Shown: piece by piece, positions 32,564 through 41,135 of the stretch
Numbering within the stretch: position 1 is the stretch's first letter
How the letters are laid out: every line of letters begins with the position of its first letter
Assembly (NCBI GenBank): GCA_964596775.1
Contig: CAZQVN010000003.1
Span: 62,001-126,000 of the forward strand
Origin: CAZQVN01 sp964596775
GTDB taxonomy: Bacteria; Eisenbacteria; RBG-16-71-46; JABDJR01; JAWXBZ01
Direction of reading: 5' to 3'
DNA length: 64,000 nt
Position numbers and translations under genes: made by a program
The notes under the pieces: model-generated
Seen by the model: only the letters and a program-made list of their open reading frames with translations
The model's database searches: none
Told to the model about the DNA's origin: nothing

Positions 32564-32758
32564 ATGTCCGAAAAGAAACTCACGCGGTCCAGGGACAAGG
32601 TCATCGCCGGCGTCTGCGGCGGCATGGCCGAATATTTCGGCTGGCCGGCCAACCGGTTCCGGTTTCTCTACGTGATCGTGTCGATCGTTTCCGTGGCGTT
32701 CCCGGGGACGATCGTCTACATCGCGCTCTGGTTCCTGATGCCGGGTCCCGAGGATTGA
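32564..32758 (+). CDS. PspC-domain small membrane protein
   Basis: A 64-aa protein that is a bare PspC domain: KKLTRSRDKVIAGVCGGMAEYFGW, then one transmembrane helix (about 29-57) and MPGPED. Stand-alone PspC proteins relate to phage-shock envelope stress. It starts 3 bp after kynU and precedes kmo, so it is probably carried in the operon, although no role in tryptophan breakdown is known. Confidence 0.9.
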   Translation: MSEKKLTRSRDKVIAGVCGGMAEYFGWPANRFRFLYVIVSIVSVAFPGTIVYIALWFLMPGPED

Positions 32759-32816
32759 TCCCGACCGTGCCGGACGCGAGGACGCGCTCCATGCCAGGCC
32801 CGCCGCCGGAACGCCC

Positions 32817-34586
32817 ATGCCGCGGAAGATAACGATCGTCGGCGCCGGTCTCGGCGGCGCGCTCATGGCCAACTTTCTCGCCCGGGAGGGGCATTCCATC
32901 ACCCTGGTGGACCGCCTGCCGGATCCGCGCGGCGAACGGCGCACCCGCGGGCGGTCGATCAACCTGGCCCTGTCGACCCGCGGCCTCGCGGCGCTCGAGG
33001 AAGCGGGCCTTGCCGCCGAGGTGATGAAGACCGCGGTGCCGATGCGCGGCCGGATGATGCACGCGCCGTCCGGCGACCTCTCGTACCAGCCGTACGGCAC
33101 CGACGCCTCGCAGGCGATCAACTCCGTGTCGCGCTCCGGGCTCAACATCACGCTGCTGAACGCGGCGGAACGACACCCGAACGTGACCATTGCATTCGAG
33201 GAAGCCTGCGCCGGCGTCGATCTCGACACGGGCGCCGTGACCGTGGAGAACGCGGAAACCGGCGCCCGCCGGGTCATCACGGGCGACTTCGTCATCGGCG
33301 CGGACGGGGTCAATTCGCGGGTCCGCGCCGCGCTGCAGAAGACGTTCCGCTTCGACTACAGCCAGGAGTTTCTCGCCCACGGGTACAAGGAACTCACGAT
33401 TCCGCCGGGCGCGGACGGCGGCTTCCGGATGGAAAAGCACGCGCTCCACATCTGGCCGAGGCGGAGTTTCATGATGATTGCCCTGCCGAACGAGGACGGT
33501 TCGTACACGGTCACGCTGTTCTGGCCGTTCGAGGGACCGGGTTCGTTCGACGCGATCCGGACGAGGGACGAGGTCCTCGCGTACTTCGGCGAGCACTTTC
33601 CGGACGCGGTGCCGCTGATCCCCACGCTCGCCGAGGACTACCTGGAGAGCCGCCCCGGGGCCATGGTCACGATCCGCTGTGCCCCCTGGCATCACCGGGA
33701 CAAGGTCGTGCTCCTCGGCGATGCCGCCCACGGCGTCGTGCCGTTCTACGGCCAGGGGATGAACGCCGCGTTCGAAAGCGCCACGGTCCTCCACGACTGC
33801 CTGAAGCGGGCGGGCGCCGACCGCGAAGCGGCGTTCCGCGACTATTTCCGGCTGCGGAAGGAGAACACCGACGCGCTGGCGCAACTCGCCGTCGACAACT
33901 TCATCGAGATGCGGGACAAGGTCGGCGACCCGGCGTTTCTCCGGAAGAAACAGCGGGAAAAGTTCATCGCCCGCCTGCTGCCGGGCTGGTACGTGCCGCT
34001 CTATTCCATGGTGTCGTTCAGCCGCATCCCCTACGCGGAGGCCGTCCGCCGGGCCCGCCACCAGGATCGCGTCGTCGGAAACGTGATCCGCGGCGCCGGC
34101 CTGTTCCTTCTCGGAGCGCTGATGCTTCTCGCCCTGCTGCTGTCCGCCGGCCTGGCCCGCGCCGAAGGTCGTGCTCCCCTCCGGATCGCAGCGGCGGCGG
34201 GGCCCGTCCTCAACGATCTCGAAGTCGGCGACGTTCCGGTCGCGGTGGCCGCCGGCCTCGAACTGCGCCCGCGGCATGGTCCGTTCCTGTTCGCGGCCGA
34301 CGTGCGCTACCTGTCCGCGGACCTCGCCTTGCGCGAACATTTCCTGGTTCCGGAAGCCACGCTTCAGGCGGAGGGGCGCCTCGGACGGCTTGCGCCGTTC
34401 GCGGGCGCCGGCCTCGGAGGCCTGCGCCGCTGGCGGGAAGGCCGGTCCAGCTTCGAGTTCGCGGTCCACGTTTCGGCCGGAGCGCGCGTCGACATCACCG
34501 GCCGCCTGGCGGCTAGGGTCGAGGGGCGCCTCCGCACGGTCGATCCGTTCGGCGACGCCACGCTGGGGCTGACCTGGGCGCCCTGA
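32817..34586 (+). CDS. kmo: Kynurenine 3-monooxygenase with a C-terminal barrel-like extension
   Basis: A 589-aa frame. Residues 1-425 are a class A FAD monooxygenase that hydroxylates kynurenine: GAGLGGALMANFLAREG near 9-25, NSVSRSGLN, and the FAD motif GDAAHGVVPFYGQGMNAAFES at 301-321. Residues 428-447 form a hydrophobic helix, comparable to the KMO C-terminal membrane anchor. It is followed by an uninterrupted extension (451-589) of alternating hydrophobic strands rich in Gly, Ala and Arg, ending in LTWAP, like a small outer-membrane barrel. An internal ATG at 34122 (M436) could begin a separate secreted barrel protein with 436-449 as its signal peptide. Known KMOs end near 450-480. Confidence 0.9.
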   Translation: MPRKITIVGAGLGGALMANFLAREGHSITLVDRLPDPRGERRTRGRSINLALSTRGLAALEEAGLAAEVMKTAVPMRGRMMHAPSGDLSYQPYGTDASQAINSVSRSGLNITLLNAAERHPNVTIAFEEACAGVDLDTGAVTVENAETGARRVITGDFVIGADGVNSRVRAALQKTFRFDYSQEFLAHGYKELTIPPGADGGFRMEKHALHIWPRRSFMMIALPNEDGSYTVTLFWPFEGPGSFDAIRTRDEVLAYFGEHFPDAVPLIPTLAEDYLESRPGAMVTIRCAPWHHRDKVVLLGDAAHGVVPFYGQGMNAAFESATVLHDCLKRAGADREAAFRDYFRLRKENTDALAQLAVDNFIEMRDKVGDPAFLRKKQREKFIARLLPGWYVPLYSMVSFSRIPYAEAVRRARHQDRVVGNVIRGAGLFLLGALMLLALLLSAGLARAEGRAPLRIAAAAGPVLNDLEVGDVPVAVAAGLELRPRHGPFLFAADVRYLSADLALREHFLVPEATLQAEGRLGRLAPFAGAGLGGLRRWREGRSSFEFAVHVSAGARVDITGRLAARVEGRLRTVDPFGDATLGLTWAP

Positions 34587-34593
34587 TCTGGGA

Positions 34594-34599
34594 TACAAT
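34594..34599 (+). promoter_or_regulatory. Possible -10 box (TACAAT) ahead of tryptophan dioxygenase
   Basis: TACAAT lies 8 bp after the kmo stop and 81 bp before the kynA start. The -35 partner (TGACCT, 18 bp away) is weak. Confidence 0.35.
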
Positions 34600-34679
34600 G
34601 CCGGCGGCCGCCGCCTGAGGAACTCCACGCCCGGCGATCCCCCGGCGCCTTGCGAACACCCAGACGGAGATCACGCCCG

Positions 34680-35462
34680 ATGCCCCTGACCTATTCCGAG
34701 TACCTGAAGCTGGATCGCCTGCTGGATCTCCAGGAACCGCGGTCGAAACCCGCGGAGCACGATGAACTCCTGTTCATCGTCATCCACCAGGTGTACGAAC
34801 TGTGGTTCAAGCTGCTCCTTCACGAGCTGGACAAGGTCGGCCGCAACTTCAGCGGGAACGATTTGTACGGCGCCATCGCCACCGTGCAGCGCAGCCGCAC
34901 GGTGATGAAGACGCTCGTCGGCCAGCTCGACATCCTCGAGACGATGACCCCGATGTCGTTCACGAGCTTCCGGGACCGCCTGGAAACATCGTCCGGATTC
35001 CAGTCGAGCCAGTTCCGCGAGATGGAGTTCCTCCTCGGCAACAAGCGGAAGGAGATGCTGCGGTACTGCGATGAAACATCACGGGGATACGCGGAGGCCC
35101 GTAGGCGGCTCGAGGAGCCGAGCCTGATCGACCGGTTCTACGATTTCCTGGAACACAACGGCGTGACGATTCCCGCGGAGCTGAGATCGAAGCCCCGCGA
35201 GGAGCCGACGCAGCCGAACGAAGACCTGCAGGAGGGATTGCTGAAGCTCTACACGGAACGTCCGGACCTGGCGATCCTGTTCGAGCTGATGACCGACTTC
35301 GACGAGGGGCAGCAGGAGTGGCGCTACCGCCACGTGAAGATCGTGGAGCGGACGATCGGCAACAAGCACGGCACCGGCGGATCGCTGGGCGTGGAGTTCC
35401 TCAAGAAGTCGCTGTTCCAGCCGGTGTTTCCGGATCTCTGGGCAATCCGGCACCGGTTGTAG
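34680..35462 (+). CDS. kynA: Tryptophan 2,3-dioxygenase
   Basis: A 260-aa heme dioxygenase that converts L-tryptophan to N-formylkynurenine, the first step of the pathway. HDELLFIVIHQVYELWFK places the substrate-binding His at 36. The heme-ligating His is in WRYRHVKIVERTIGNKHGTGGSLG near 220. The ATG at 34680 has GGAG ten bases upstream and starts the conserved TYSEYLKLDRLLDLQ; the 10-residue extension to 34650 is basic and unlikely. The last 62 bp overlap the convergent DUF697 gene. Confidence 0.96.
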   Translation: MPLTYSEYLKLDRLLDLQEPRSKPAEHDELLFIVIHQVYELWFKLLLHELDKVGRNFSGNDLYGAIATVQRSRTVMKTLVGQLDILETMTPMSFTSFRDRLETSSGFQSSQFREMEFLLGNKRKEMLRYCDETSRGYAEARRRLEEPSLIDRFYDFLEHNGVTIPAELRSKPREEPTQPNEDLQEGLLKLYTERPDLAILFELMTDFDEGQQEWRYRHVKIVERTIGNKHGTGGSLGVEFLKKSLFQPVFPDLWAIRHRL

Positions 35463-36609
35463 TCCGCAGGCCGCCGTCCGATCCCGGCGACACGGAGGCA
35501 GCCTCCCCCCGGTCGGCCACCGTCGTCCAGAAGCGCAGGCTCTCCTCGAGAAACCGGACTCCGGCACCGGTCGACTCGGCCGCCGCCGTGCCCGCCCGGC
35601 CGGCCATGTCCAGGATCTTCCCGAACAACTGGCCGCCGAGGCCGGCCACGCCTTTCGCCGCCCCGGTCGTTCCCTTCACGGCGCCGCTCACGACCAGGTT
35701 CTGCGTCAGCCGGGCCATCCGCGCCGCTCCGCGCGTGACGACGTCCGCGAGCAGGCCGGCCGCTTCCAGCGACGCGCTGCGGCTGACGGTGGTGCGGTCC
35801 CCCTCGACGCGGAGCGCGCAGTAGCGGCGGGCCAGCGTGCCGACCCGGAGCGTCAGGAACGCGTTCGCCGAGCCGTCGAGAAAACTGTTCACGAGCAGTG
35901 AAATGATCGGGGCGGTGCCGCCGACCGGCACGAATCCGGCGATCCCGGCGGTGACCGGCGCGCCGAGCACCGCGAGCAGTTCCGAATCCTGGATCTCGCC
36001 GGCCACGAACGTGGCCGCGCCGACGTTCGCGTACAGCGCCCAGAGATCGCGGGCGCCGGGGCGCTGGATGTAGATCTCGGCCACTTCCCGGATCATCCGG
36101 ATCTGGGCCGACATCACGATGGCCCCGTCGAGGCGGCCGCTCTGGGACACGGCGGTGGCGGTGAACACGGCGGCGGCATGCTTCGCCACGGCATCGCGGG
36201 CCCGTGCATCGAGAAACCGGCCGGCGTCGACCGACTCCGACTCGATGAGCGCCGTGTCGCCGGACCGGACCGCCCGGACCAGGGCATCGTAACCGGGGTA
36301 GTCCGCCTTGAGGTGCCGGTTGCCGGTCAACCGGTTTCCGAAACGCAGCACGTAGCGCGACCAGGCGGCCGCGTCGTCGGGTTCCGGCCGGGACAGCGCC
36401 TTCGGGAGCCGGAGGATCCGGACGAGCGGGTAGACGACGAGCAGGCCGATACCGGCGGCGACCACCACGACCACGAGTACGCCGAGCGCCGGGTGAACGG
36501 CATTCGCCTCGCGGAACAGGATCAGTCCCGCCGAGAGGAATCCGAGGAGCGCCAGAAGGGACAGGCCGGTCAGGGCAGACAGGACGATTTTCTTGAACGG
36601 TTCCAGCAT
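35401..36609 (-). CDS. DUF697 (YcjF-like) inner-membrane protein
   Basis: A 402-aa protein. Two transmembrane helices lie near the N-terminus (about 12-32 and 40-60). The central helical region resembles YcjF/DUF697, with AVLGAPVTAGIAGFVPVGGTAPIISLLVNSFLDGSANAFLTLRVGTLARRYC. The tail is variable and Gly/Ala-rich. No function is established for the family. The ATG at 36609 starts MLEPFKKIVLS. The 3' end overlaps the kynA coding sequence by 62 bp on the opposite strand. Confidence 0.78.
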   Translation of the reverse strand: MLEPFKKIVLSALTGLSLLALLGFLSAGLILFREANAVHPALGVLVVVVVAAGIGLLVVYPLVRILRLPKALSRPEPDDAAAWSRYVLRFGNRLTGNRHLKADYPGYDALVRAVRSGDTALIESESVDAGRFLDARARDAVAKHAAAVFTATAVSQSGRLDGAIVMSAQIRMIREVAEIYIQRPGARDLWALYANVGAATFVAGEIQDSELLAVLGAPVTAGIAGFVPVGGTAPIISLLVNSFLDGSANAFLTLRVGTLARRYCALRVEGDRTTVSRSASLEAAGLLADVVTRGAARMARLTQNLVVSGAVKGTTGAAKGVAGLGGQLFGKILDMAGRAGTAAAESTGAGVRFLEESLRFWTTVADRGEAASVSPGSDGGLRTTTGAGLPRDPETPAGTATS

Positions 36610-36727
36610 GGGTTGAGAATAGCAGAACAGGGGCGGAGGCCGTGACCCGGATCCGTCCGACTCGCCGCCGAGGCGGAGCACGAGGACGGGATTTGTGCTC
36701 GCCATGGGGAACGGCTATCGTTCCCGA

Positions 36728-37186
36728 ATGCTGCTCCTCACAAGGATCCGGGGCGCCCTGGCGGCGATCTTCCTGTTCGGCGCACTCGGCACCGGGACGG
36801 AACTCCTGCTCCTCGACCATACGGAATCCGCCTCGCAGTGGTTTCCTCTGATCCTGCTGGCAGCCGGCGCTCTCGGCATCACGACGCTCTGGGCACGCCC
36901 ATCGCGGACGGCCGTTCACCTGGTCCGGATCCTGATGGCCGCGCTGATCTTTTCCGGTTTCCTCGGCATCTGGTTCCACTATCGCGGGAGCGCGGAATTC
37001 CAGGCTGAGCTGAAACCTTCGCTCACCGGTTTCGATCTGTTCTGGAAAGCGTTACGATCCAAGGCACCACCCGCTCTCGCCCCCGGTGTGATGATGCAGC
37101 TGGGGCTGATCGGGATCCTGATGACCGTCCGGCACCCTGAACTGTCGCGCCGGACGGACGGCGACTCGAACCGGGAGATTTCATGA
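36728..37186 (+). CDS. Hypothetical membrane protein (four helices)
   Basis: A 152-aa protein with hydrophobic segments near residues 9-25, 38-52, 66-84 and 123-135. Its charged loop is SAEFQAELKPSLTGFDLFWKALRSKAPP. No family is recognised. In-frame alternatives at 36704 and 36695 add a short N-terminus. Its stop overlaps the HhH lipoprotein ATG by 4 bp. Confidence 0.65.
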   Translation: MLLLTRIRGALAAIFLFGALGTGTELLLLDHTESASQWFPLILLAAGALGITTLWARPSRTAVHLVRILMAALIFSGFLGIWFHYRGSAEFQAELKPSLTGFDLFWKALRSKAPPALAPGVMMQLGLIGILMTVRHPELSRRTDGDSNREIS

Positions 37187-37713
37187 AGCGCAATACCTGC
37201 TCCGTCACGATGCTCGTTCTTGTGTTTCTGGCCGGGTGCTCCGGGTCCGGTTCCGACTCGTCCGGAAAGGCCGACCACGCGGCTCCGCCCCCGGCCGAAA
37301 CGCCGGCCGCCGACACCGCAACGCCTCCGGCCGCGTCCTCGGGCCTGATCAATCCGAACACTGCCGGCGAGGCGGAGCTGATGTCGGTGCCGCATGCCTC
37401 CGCCGAACTCGTGCAGGGCATTCTGGCCAACCGGCCGTTCGACGGCATGCCGGCGTTCGACGCGTTCCTGCCGGCCTCGCTGGACAGCGCCGCCCGCGCC
37501 GAACTGTACGGGGCCCTGTTCATTCCGCTGGACCTGAACACCGCTTCGAACGAGGAGATGTTCCTGATCCCGGGCGTCGGCCCGAAGATGGCCCACGAGT
37601 TCGAAGAATACCGCCCGTGGACATCGGTGGAGCAGTTTCGCAGGGAGATCGGCAAGTACGTGGACGAGTCCGAGGTGGCGCGCCTCGAGCGGTATGTCCG
37701 CATTGCCGGATGA
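37183..37713 (+). CDS. Lipoprotein with ComEA-like helix-hairpin-helix repeats
   Basis: A 176-aa protein with a lipoprotein signal (hydrophobic 8-16, lipobox LAGC, cysteine at 19) and an Ala/Pro linker. Two HhH units follow: INPNTAGEAELMSVPHASAELVQGIL (about 56-81) and LDLNTASNEEMFLIPGVGPKMAHEFEEYRPW (about 115-146). HhH motifs of ComEA type bind DNA. A surface lipoprotein bearing them could bind extracellular DNA, but that is inference. It is coupled to the preceding membrane protein by an ATGA overlap. Confidence 0.8.
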   Translation: MKRNTCSVTMLVLVFLAGCSGSGSDSSGKADHAAPPPAETPAADTATPPAASSGLINPNTAGEAELMSVPHASAELVQGILANRPFDGMPAFDAFLPASLDSAARAELYGALFIPLDLNTASNEEMFLIPGVGPKMAHEFEEYRPWTSVEQFRREIGKYVDESEVARLERYVRIAG

Positions 37714-37752
37714 GCGGCATCCCCGCGGTACCGCCCGAAAGGAGTGTGTGAC

Positions 37753-39156
37753 ATGAATGCACCGCACGGTGCTCCCCTGTCGCCGGACGTTCTCCAATCG
37801 CTGCGAGCGCGGCTGCGCGGACCGCTGCTGACCCCCGGCGATGCCGGCTACGACGACAGCCGGTCGCTGTGGAACGGCATGATCGACCGGCGCCCGCTGG
37901 CGGTGATCCGCTGTCTCGGCACCGCCGACGTCCTGGCCGGCGTGACCTTCGCCCGGGAGGCCGGCCTTCCGCTCACGATCAAGGGGGGCGGCCACAACAT
38001 TTCCGGCCTGGCTGCGGCCGACGACAGCGTGATGCTCGACATGTCGCTGATGCGCGGCGTGCGGGTGCACCCCGGCGAGAGGACCGCGCACGCGCAGGCC
38101 GGATGCCTGCTCGGCGACATCGACCGCGAAACGCAGGTGCACGGCCTGGCCTCGGTTCAGGGGTTCGTGTCCAACACCGGCATCGCCGGGCTGACGCTCG
38201 GCGGAGGCTTCGGGTACCTGACCCGCAAGTGCGGTTACACCAGCGACACCGTTCTGTCCATGGACGTGGTGACCGCCGACGGCCGGGTGGTCCGGGCTTC
38301 GGAAACGGAAAACGCCGACCTGTTCTGGGGGCTGCGGGGCGGCGGCGGCAACTTCGGCGTGGTCACGCACATCGAGTACCGCCTGTTTCCGGTCGGACCG
38401 GAGGTCATGGCCGGAGCGATCGCCTGGAGCGCCGACGATGCGGAGGCGGTCTACGCGATGTACCGGGATATCATGGCCGACGCCGGACCGGACATTTCGA
38501 TCATCGCCGGGTTCCGGATGGCTCCCCCGGCCCCGTGGATCGATTCCGCGTACCACGGGAAGCCGGTGGCCCTGCTGATCGGCGGCCACTTCGGACCGGT
38601 CGAGGAGGGGAAGAGGGCCCTGGCGGCGCTGAAGGCCTTCCGCAAGCCGGTCGGCGACGTGATCCAGCCGCGCCCGTACACGACGCAGCAGAGCCTGATC
38701 GACGCCACGCAGCCGAAGGGGCGCCGCTACTACTGGAAGTCGGAGTACCTCCCGGAAACCGGACCGGAGCTGTTCGGTCACGTGATCGAACAGGGGCGGA
38801 AGATGCCGTCCCCCCATTCCGCGATCCTCGTCTTTCCGCTCGACGGCGCGTTGAACCGGCTGTCCGGAGACCACTCGGCGGTGGGGAACCGCGACGTGAA
38901 AGCCGTGCTGAACATCACCGGGGCGTGGGAGGACGCCGCACACGACGAGGCGAACAGGGAGTGGGCCCGTTCGGCCTGGCGCGTGCTGCGTCCGTTCGGG
39001 ACCGGCGGCACCTACGTGAACTTCCTGAACGAGGACGACGGCGGTGACCGCATCCGCGCCGCCTACGGTGCGAACCATGACCGGCTGGTCGACATCAAGA
39101 CGCAGTGGGATCCCGACAATTTCTTCCGGGTCAACAAGAACGTGGCGCCGCGCTGA
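37753..39156 (+). CDS. FAD-binding oxidoreductase with BBE domain
   Basis: A 467-aa PCMH/BBE-type flavoprotein: the FAD region RPLAVIRCLGTADVLAGVTFAREAGLPLTIKGGGHNISG, AGCLLGDIDRE, and GGFGYLTRKCGYTSDTVLSMDVVTADG. The C-terminal berberine-bridge motif YVNFLNEDDGGDRIRAAYG and KTQWDPDNFFRVN complete it. The His in GGGHNISG is the usual covalent FAD ligand; a Cys is present in TRKCGY, so bicovalent attachment is possible. The substrate is unknown. The ATG has AAAGGAG nine bases upstream. It lies between kynA and the aminomuconate genes. Confidence 0.88.
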   Translation: MNAPHGAPLSPDVLQSLRARLRGPLLTPGDAGYDDSRSLWNGMIDRRPLAVIRCLGTADVLAGVTFAREAGLPLTIKGGGHNISGLAAADDSVMLDMSLMRGVRVHPGERTAHAQAGCLLGDIDRETQVHGLASVQGFVSNTGIAGLTLGGGFGYLTRKCGYTSDTVLSMDVVTADGRVVRASETENADLFWGLRGGGGNFGVVTHIEYRLFPVGPEVMAGAIAWSADDAEAVYAMYRDIMADAGPDISIIAGFRMAPPAPWIDSAYHGKPVALLIGGHFGPVEEGKRALAALKAFRKPVGDVIQPRPYTTQQSLIDATQPKGRRYYWKSEYLPETGPELFGHVIEQGRKMPSPHSAILVFPLDGALNRLSGDHSAVGNRDVKAVLNITGAWEDAAHDEANREWARSAWRVLRPFGTGGTYVNFLNEDDGGDRIRAAYGANHDRLVDIKTQWDPDNFFRVNKNVAPR

Positions 39157-39162
39157 GGACCG

Positions 39163-39182
39163 GACGGGTTCCGGAACCTGTT
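39163..39182. repeat. Dispersed palindrome copy 4
   Basis: GACGGGTTCCGGAACCTGTT keeps the 12-bp core GGTTCCGGAACC, starting 6 bp after the FAD-oxidoreductase stop in a convergent gap. Confidence 0.78.
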
Positions 39183-39183
39183 G

Positions 39184-39203
39184 ACCGGGCCTTGCGGCCC
39201 GGT
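39184..39203. terminator. Hairpin between convergent genes
   Basis: ACCGGGCC and GGCCCGGT form a perfect 8-bp stem with a TTGC tetraloop, directly after palindrome copy 4 and between two converging genes. There is no U-tract, so termination is plausible but not proven. Confidence 0.45.
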
Positions 39204-39232
39204 CCGCGGGGCCGGACGAGCGGATCGGCCCC

Positions 39233-39652
39233 CTACTCCCCCATCCAGGCGATGACTTTCAACTCCACCGCGATCGGCGTCGGGAGCGCCCCCACTTCCA
39301 CGGTGGTCCGGGTCGGCTGGTTCGTCGCGAAGAATTCGGCATAGAGGCGGTTGAACGCGGGAAAATCGGCCTTCATGTTCGTCAGGAACACCGTGACGTC
39401 GACAATGCGGTCCCACGACGCTCCGGCATCCTCGAGGACGAAGCGGACGTTTTCGAACACGGCCCTCGTCTGGACCTCGATGTCGTAGTCGGCGATCGCG
39501 CCGCGGTCGTCGAGCGTCACGCCGGGAATCTCCTTCGAGCCTTTCTTCCGGGGACCGATCCCGGAAAGGAAGAGGAACGGTCCAACCCGGCGCGCGTGCG
39601 GAAAGGCGCCCACGGGTTCCGGCGCCCGCGCACTGTGTCTGGCCTCGCTCAT
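39233..39652 (-). CDS. RidA-family 2-aminomuconate deaminase
   Basis: A 139-aa RidA/YjgF fold: FLFLSGIGPRKKGS, TRAVFENVRFVLEDAGASWDRIVDVTVFLTNMKADFPAFNRLYAEFF, and the conserved Arg in PTRTTVEVGALP. RidA-fold 2-aminomuconate deaminases (AmnD/NbaF) hydrolyse 2-aminomuconate to 4-oxalocrotonate and ammonia. Here the gene follows the aminomuconate-semialdehyde dehydrogenase gene by 40 bp, which supports that role over general imine deamination. Confidence 0.85.
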   Translation of the reverse strand: MSEARHSARAPEPVGAFPHARRVGPFLFLSGIGPRKKGSKEIPGVTLDDRGAIADYDIEVQTRAVFENVRFVLEDAGASWDRIVDVTVFLTNMKADFPAFNRLYAEFFATNQPTRTTVEVGALPTPIAVELKVIAWMGE

Positions 39653-39692
39653 GACAAATCCCTCCCTGTTGTTCGCGGCCGGCGCCCCGGGG

Positions 39693-41135
39693 TCACGTCC
39701 GGACGCAGATGTTCTTCGGTTCGGTGAAGAAGCGCAGCGCTTCCTCGCCCCCTTCTCTCCCGACGCCGCTCATCTTGACGCCGCCGAACGGGACACGAAG
39801 GTCGCGGACGAGCCAGCAGTTGATCCACACGGTCCCGGCCTCGATCGCGCCGCCGACACGGTGCGCCCGCGCCAGGTTTTCCGTCCAGACCGACGCGGAC
39901 AGCCCGTACTCCGTGCCGTTGGCCAGGGCCACGGCTTCCGCTTCCGAGTCGAACGGGGCGATCGTGACGACGGGCCCGAAGATCTCCTCGCGGTTGACCC
40001 GGCAGCCGGGCCCGAGACCGGTGATCACGGTGGGGTTGAAGAAAAAGCCGCCGCGGCAGCGCTCGTTGACCGGCTCCGGAGTCGAACCCCCGCAGAGCAC
40101 GCTGCCCCCTTCCTCGCGGGCCAGTTCCACGTAGCGGACCACCTTTTCGAGGTGGGCGCGCGACGTCAGCGCTCCCTGGTCGGTGGCGGCGTCGAGCGGA
40201 TCGCCGACCCTGAGCGACCGGGCGGCCGCCGTGAACCGCTCGACGAACGGCTCGAACGCGGCGCGCTCGACGAGAATCCGCGACCCGCACAGACACACCT
40301 GCCCCTGGTTCGTGAACGCCGCCCGGACGCTGCCGGCCACGGCCGCGTCCATGTCCGCGTCGGCGAAGACGATGTTCGGGTTCTTGCCGCCGAGTTCCAG
40401 CGACATCTTCTTGAACAGGGGCGCCCCGGCCAGCGCCACGGCGCGCCCGGTGGCCGTACCGCCGGTGAACGAGATCGTCGGGACCCCCGGATGTCCGGTC
40501 AGCGGGGCGCCGGCCCCGGCGCCGGTGCCGTGAACGATGTTCAGCACCCCGGCGGGGAGGCCGGCGTCACGGCAGACGTCCGCGAGAAGGTGCGCGGTGG
40601 CCGGCGTCAGTTCCGAGGGCTTGGCCACCGCGGTGTTTCCGGCGGCGAGAGCCGGCGCGATCTTCCAGGACAGGAGATAGAGCGGAAGATTCCAGGGGGC
40701 GATCAGCCCGGCCACGCCGCGCGGCGTGCGCAGCGTGTAGTTGAGCGCCGCATCCATCGCGTGCAGGTCCGATCGCGTGTGGAGCACGGCGCCGGCAAAG
40801 AAGCGGAAGTTGCGGATCGCCCGCGGGATGTCCACCGTCCGGGCCAGGTTCAGCGGCTTGCCGGTATCGCGGCTTTCCGCTGCGGCAAAGTCGTCGAAGC
40901 GGACCTCGATCCCCGCGGCGATCTTTTCCATCCAGGCGGCGCGTTCGTCCACCGGTGCCGCCGCCCAGGCCGGAAACGCGCGGGTGGCGGCGTCCACGGC
41001 CCGGTCCACGTCCGCGGCGGTTCCGGCGGCGACGAGGCCGCAGACGGCCCCGGTGGCCGGTTCCACGTTGTCGAGCCACCCGCCGTCGGCGGGTTCGACG
41101 GGTCTGCCGTCTATATAGTGTGGGATCCGCTCCAT
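39693..41135 (-). CDS. 2-Aminomuconic 6-semialdehyde dehydrogenase (ALDH superfamily)
   Basis: A 480-aa NAD-dependent aldehyde dehydrogenase with general base E247 (SLELGGKNP) and nucleophile C281 (NQGQVCLCGSR). The cofactor region is GLIAPWNLPLYLLSWKIAPALAAGNTAVAKPSE. Sequence style and position beside the deaminase and other kynurenine genes point to 2-aminomuconate semialdehyde (AmnC/NbaE type); the related 2-hydroxymuconate enzymes are the alternative. TATAGT lies 6 bp before the ATG at 41135 and no Shine-Dalgarno is seen. Confidence 0.88.
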   Translation of the reverse strand: MERIPHYIDGRPVEPADGGWLDNVEPATGAVCGLVAAGTAADVDRAVDAATRAFPAWAAAPVDERAAWMEKIAAGIEVRFDDFAAAESRDTGKPLNLARTVDIPRAIRNFRFFAGAVLHTRSDLHAMDAALNYTLRTPRGVAGLIAPWNLPLYLLSWKIAPALAAGNTAVAKPSELTPATAHLLADVCRDAGLPAGVLNIVHGTGAGAGAPLTGHPGVPTISFTGGTATGRAVALAGAPLFKKMSLELGGKNPNIVFADADMDAAVAGSVRAAFTNQGQVCLCGSRILVERAAFEPFVERFTAAARSLRVGDPLDAATDQGALTSRAHLEKVVRYVELAREEGGSVLCGGSTPEPVNERCRGGFFFNPTVITGLGPGCRVNREEIFGPVVTIAPFDSEAEAVALANGTEYGLSASVWTENLARAHRVGGAIEAGTVWINCWLVRDLRVPFGGVKMSGVGREGGEEALRFFTEPKNICVRT

